From Nocardia ninae NBRC 108245 (GTDB lineage Bacteria; Actinomycetota; Actinomycetes; Mycobacteriales; Mycobacteriaceae): 64,000 bases of DNA. The stretch lies in contig NZ_BJXA01000033.1 in NCBI RefSeq assembly GCF_007990755.1, forward strand, positions 1-64,000. Reading direction: 5' to 3'. The position numbers and the translations under genes are program-made. This document shows positions 60,836 through 64,000 of the stretch, piece after piece (the stretch's first letter is position 1; every line of letters begins with the position of its first letter). The notes beneath the pieces are model-generated. The model was not told the DNA's origin, ran no database searches, and was given only the letters and a program-made list of their open reading frames with translations.

Positions 60836-62239
60836 TCACTCGCCGGGCTGCTCCGGCGGCCACGGGTTGGGTTTGATATTGGCCGGTTTGCGCGTCGGGA
60901 TGTCATCCCAGTCGAAGTGGGTGCCGACCCAAGCCTTCGGCCGGTCGAAGGTGACTTCGGTGGCGGCGAAGCGGGCATCGACGAAGGAGATGTCGCCGAA
61001 GAAGTCGCCCTCGGTGAAATCGACGGAGCGGCCGGCGAACGTAGTGCCCGCGAACGTGGTGGTGCCGTGGAATTCGGCTCCGCTGAAGTCGGTTTCGCGG
61101 GTACCTCGGTTGCGCATGCGGGCCGGAGCGCCGATGCGAGTGTCGTCGAATGCCACGGCGCTCGCCTCGAACTGGGCGCCCGCGAAGGTGATTCGCGGGC
61201 TCGAGATATCCGCGCCGGTGAAGGCGAGGTGCTGCCCGTCCAGGACGGCGCGTTCGAACGAGGTGAGGTCGGCGTGGAACTTCGTGTCCTGGAACGAGGT
61301 TCGGGCGCCGGTGCAGCGGATGCCGCTGAACGTCGTCCGTGGGCCGGTGAAGACGGCGTTCTCGAAAGACACCGAACCGTCGAACATCGCGCCGTCGAAG
61401 GTGGTGCCGTAACCAGCGCGTTCGACCTTCTCGGGTCGAGCCGGGCCGAACCGCGCGTGCTCGAACAGCACGGGACCGCCTTCGAACACCGCGTCGCGGA
61501 AGGTGACGTGCGGGCCGGCGAACAGCGCGTGCTCGAACGTGGTGCGGCCGATGAAGACCGCGCGGGCGAACGAGATGTTGCGTCCCCGGAAGACCGCGTA
61601 CCGGAAGTCGCCGCGTTCGATGACCGCGTTGGTGAAGGTGAACTCGCAGTCCGACCAGGAGATCTCGGCGGACCGCTGCAGATGCGCGGCGATCACCTGC
61701 ACGATGGTGCGGCGCACCTCCCGGTCGTTCTGCCGGAACTGGTAGACCCGCTCGACCTTCAGACCCGACTCGTCCACCGTTTCCGCCTGCGACACAAGGT
61801 GATTCGCACCGGCCACCGGATCGTAGGGCAGCCGGAGGTAACCGCAGAGCACGTCGACGCACTGCTGACGCCTGCTCGGCGAACGGAACTCGTCGGCGAC
61901 CCCGGCCATCGCGTAGACCCCGGCGATCCGCACCGCCACGTCGGCATCGCCGAGTTGCCGCGAGGCGGCGCCGAACAGTTCGGCGAAGCGTCCGCGTTCG
62001 AGGTCGCGTTGCCGCCGATAGGCCACCACGAGCGCGACGGCGCCACCGACTCCGGCGACCACCGCCAACGCGATCTTGGTCAGCTCCAACTGATTCGGCG
62101 TCTCGGCCTCCGCGCCCATCGCCAGCCAGAGCAGCCACCAGGTGAGCACCGCGATACCGAGGCCACAGACGACCGCCGCCAGCACCGCAAGCAGTAACGC
62201 CTGACGGTGCAGTCGGTCGCCCAACCGCCCCCATCGCAT
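60836..62239 (-). CDS. Pentapeptide-repeat membrane protein
   Basis: 467 residues from ATG 62239. Two N-terminal membrane helices (RQALLLAVLAAVVCG and ALVVAYRRQ region), a linker with helical repeats, then a long right-handed beta-helix of A(D/N/F)xxx repeats (for example AVFRGRNISFARAVFIGRTTFEHA). A common actinobacterial family of unknown function; the related quinolone-resistance proteins (Qnr, MfpA) are soluble DNA mimics. Confidence 0.9.
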   Translation of the reverse strand: MRWGRLGDRLHRQALLLAVLAAVVCGLGIAVLTWWLLWLAMGAEAETPNQLELTKIALAVVAGVGGAVALVVAYRRQRDLERGRFAELFGAASRQLGDADVAVRIAGVYAMAGVADEFRSPSRRQQCVDVLCGYLRLPYDPVAGANHLVSQAETVDESGLKVERVYQFRQNDREVRRTIVQVIAAHLQRSAEISWSDCEFTFTNAVIERGDFRYAVFRGRNISFARAVFIGRTTFEHALFAGPHVTFRDAVFEGGPVLFEHARFGPARPEKVERAGYGTTFDGAMFDGSVSFENAVFTGPRTTFSGIRCTGARTSFQDTKFHADLTSFERAVLDGQHLAFTGADISSPRITFAGAQFEASAVAFDDTRIGAPARMRNRGTRETDFSGAEFHGTTTFAGTTFAGRSVDFTEGDFFGDISFVDARFAATEVTFDRPKAWVGTHFDWDDIPTRKPANIKPNPWPPEQPGE

Positions 62240-62468
62240 TAGCGCATGGTAGCCGCATTGCCGCCCGTCGACTACCGGACAAGATCGGCTATCCCTGCGC
62301 CCCAAACTCTTTCAAATGTCCTCTATCCATGCGGGGGACATCGTGGAGAGCCGCACTCGACCGAGGTCACCGGCCGACGGCGCACTTGCGTCGGCCGGGC
62401 AAACGCGGACACAGGTGCGAACCGCGTCGTTGGACTGATCGGCCGAGCTCCTCGAGTACTCTGCGGAC

Positions 62469-62876
62469 ATGTCCGCTTCCGATTCGCTGGATCCGATCGC
62501 CGAGGTCGAGACCGTACACGCGCTGCTGTCCACCTGGTTGGGCACCGACGCCGAGCCCGACGTCCTGGAACGTTTCGCCGCCACCCAGCACGCCACGTTC
62601 TCCATGGTGACCATGGACGGCACCCGGCTGAGTAGCTCCGAATTGCTGTCGGGGCTGCGCCGCGCCCGCAATTCCGCGCCCGGGCTCGATATCGAGATCT
62701 CCGAGGCGGAGGTGCTGCTCAACGAAGGAAACGTGACGGTGGTCCGCTTCATGGAACGCCACCATCGCGACGGAAAACACGCCGACCGCTGGTCGACCGT
62801 GGTGCTGACCACCGAGGGCAACCCGTCCCGGTACAGCTGGCGCGTATTGCAGGAAACCGCAGCTCCCGCCGACTGA
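62469..62876 (+). CDS. SnoaL-like/DUF4440 protein
   Basis: 135 residues. NTF2-like fold: VHALLSTWLGTD, ATFSMVTMDGTRLSSSELL, VTVVRFMERHHRDGKHADRWSTVVL. Such proteins are small-molecule binders or isomerases; function not predictable. Confidence 0.8.
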   Translation: MSASDSLDPIAEVETVHALLSTWLGTDAEPDVLERFAATQHATFSMVTMDGTRLSSSELLSGLRRARNSAPGLDIEISEAEVLLNEGNVTVVRFMERHHRDGKHADRWSTVVLTTEGNPSRYSWRVLQETAAPAD

Positions 62877-62969
62877 CGCGGCTGCGCTGTCACCCACGTC
62901 CGGTAGACATGGTGTGCGGCACCCGGCGTGCCTCGGACCACCCCTCGCACCGCGACTCGGAGGCTGTCC

Positions 62970-64000
62970 ATGAGATGTGTTGTGTTCGGCGCGACCGGCT
63001 ACATCGGCGGACGACTGGTCCCGGAGCTCTTGGCGGCGGGCCATTCGGTGCGGCTGATGGTGCGCACACCCGGCAAACTCGACGAGGCCCCATGGCACGA
63101 CGACGTGGAGATCGTCACCGGTGATGTCACCGATTCGGCCTCGGTCACCGCCGCCCTGGCGAACCAGGAGATTCTCTACTACCTGGTGCATTCGTTGACC
63201 CAGCGCGACTTCGTCGACATCGATCGCCGGGCGGCGCGCATCGTGGCGAGCGCGGCCGGCGCGGCCGGACTGTCCAGAATCGTGTACCTGGGCGGCATCA
63301 TCCCGCAGGGCGAGCAGCTGTCACCGCATCTGTCCTCGCGAGCGGAGGTCGGCGAAATCCTGCTCGGCTCGGGCGTGCCCACCGTGGAGTTCCGGGCGGC
63401 GGTGATCATCGGGTCCGGGTCGGCGAGCTTCGAAATGCTGCGCTACCTGTCCGAACGGCTGCCCGCGATGATCACGCCGCGCTGGGTGCACAACCGCATT
63501 CAGCCGATCGCGATCCGCGACGTGCTCTACTACCTGACCCACGCCGGCGCCCTCGGCCCGGAGGTGAACCGGTCCTTCGACATCGGCGGACCCGACGTCC
63601 TGACCTACCTCGACATGCTCCGCAGATACGCGGTGATCGCCAAGCTGCCGCGACGCGCGGTGGTGCCGGTGCCGGTGTTGACACCCTGGCTGTCGGCGCA
63701 GTGGGTCAACCTGGTCACCCCGGTGCCGCGCGCGATCGCCGTGCCGTTGATCGAGTCGCTGGTGCACGAGGTCGTCTGCGGTGACCACGACATCGCCGAC
63801 CACATCCCGGACCCGCCGGACGGCCTGACCGGTTTCGAGCGCGCGGTGGAACTCGCACTCGCCCGGATCCGCGACTTCGATGTGCCGACCCGCTGGTCCG
63901 ACGCCGACACCCCGGGCGCACCGTCGGACCCGCTGCCCAGCGACCCGGACTGGTCCGGCGGCACCCTGTACCAGGATGTCCGCGAACGCCACACCGACGC
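62970..64000 (+). CDS. NAD(P)-binding protein, NmrA/SDR type (partial)
   Basis: 343 codons in the window, running off the end. N-terminal VFGATGYIGGRLVPELLAAGHSVRLMVR, then an atypical SDR core (RIVYLGGIIP, EFRAAVIIGSGS). Likely a nucleoside-diphosphate-sugar epimerase-like or DUF2867-type protein. ATG 62970 follows GGAGG. Confidence 0.9.
   Translation, partial: MRCVVFGATGYIGGRLVPELLAAGHSVRLMVRTPGKLDEAPWHDDVEIVTGDVTDSASVTAALANQEILYYLVHSLTQRDFVDIDRRAARIVASAAGAAGLSRIVYLGGIIPQGEQLSPHLSSRAEVGEILLGSGVPTVEFRAAVIIGSGSASFEMLRYLSERLPAMITPRWVHNRIQPIAIRDVLYYLTHAGALGPEVNRSFDIGGPDVLTYLDMLRRYAVIAKLPRRAVVPVPVLTPWLSAQWVNLVTPVPRAIAVPLIESLVHEVVCGDHDIADHIPDPPDGLTGFERAVELALARIRDFDVPTRWSDADTPGAPSDPLPSDPDWSGGTLYQDVRERHTD

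Noticed and set aside
60812-62197. A 461-codon plus-strand frame opposite the pentapeptide-repeat gene
   Set aside because: Shadow of the repetitive beta-helix codons; the minus strand encodes the recognisable repeats.

Overview
The window is high-GC actinobacterial DNA. A Nocardia-like member of the Mycobacteriales is the best guess: the right half holds ftsK, RNase J, dapA and dapB beside a DUF4189 secreted protein, an MTB12-like lipoprotein and many GTG starts. Species cannot be fixed from the sequence alone.

Left region (1-20 kb) is a natural-product gene cluster. One long minus-strand operon reads, in transcription order: aldehyde dehydrogenase-like enzyme (15983), acyl-CoA-dehydrogenase-fold N-oxygenase candidate, class III aminotransferase, SRPBCC protein, a KS-AT-ACP polyketide synthase with disabled KS and AT residues, a DUF2156/MprF-type aminoacyl-tRNA transferase, two tandem serine-type tRNA-like genes with a collapsed anticodon loop, a diacylglycerol-kinase-like kinase, a frameshifted flavin monooxygenase, and a FAAL-ACP-KS-AT loading/extension protein that runs off the window. 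A ParB/StrR-like regulator is divergent, and a DUF4260-like membrane protein/CYP102-like P450 pair follows. The combination amine N-oxygenase + aminoacyl-tRNA-dependent transferase + DAGK-like kinase recalls valanimycin-type azoxy biosynthesis, in which serine is taken from seryl-tRNA. I infer a lipid-tailed azoxy or related N-N/N-O product, with the two tRNA-like genes as dedicated, non-decoding seryl donors. This is the most interesting feature of the window.

20-23.7 kb is gene-poor: an SGNH hydrolase, a VOC protein, a hexamer repeat and an IS3-family transposase relic. 23.7-32.5 kb is a catabolic island under a divergent MarR regulator: benzoylformate decarboxylase, a Tat-lipoprotein amidase, a bicovalent FAD oxidase and a large FAD/Fe-S hydroxyacid dehydrogenase, which resembles a mandelamide/mandelate route. 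32.5-33.7 kb is decayed coding sequence.

33.9-38.2 kb is a lipid-type operon (FabG-like SDR, MaoC hydratase, acyl-CoA dehydrogenase, MDR reductase, TetR). 38.2-53.7 kb is core chromosome (ftsK, rnj, dapA, dapB) with secreted proteins and an operon of response regulator, sensor kinase and pseudo-kinase. 53.8-64 kb holds an alpha/beta hydrolase, a VapC toxin with its antitoxin, an alcohol dehydrogenase, a DUF418 membrane protein, a second two-component pair, a VOC protein, a pentapeptide-repeat membrane protein, a SnoaL-like protein and a partial NAD(P)-binding protein.
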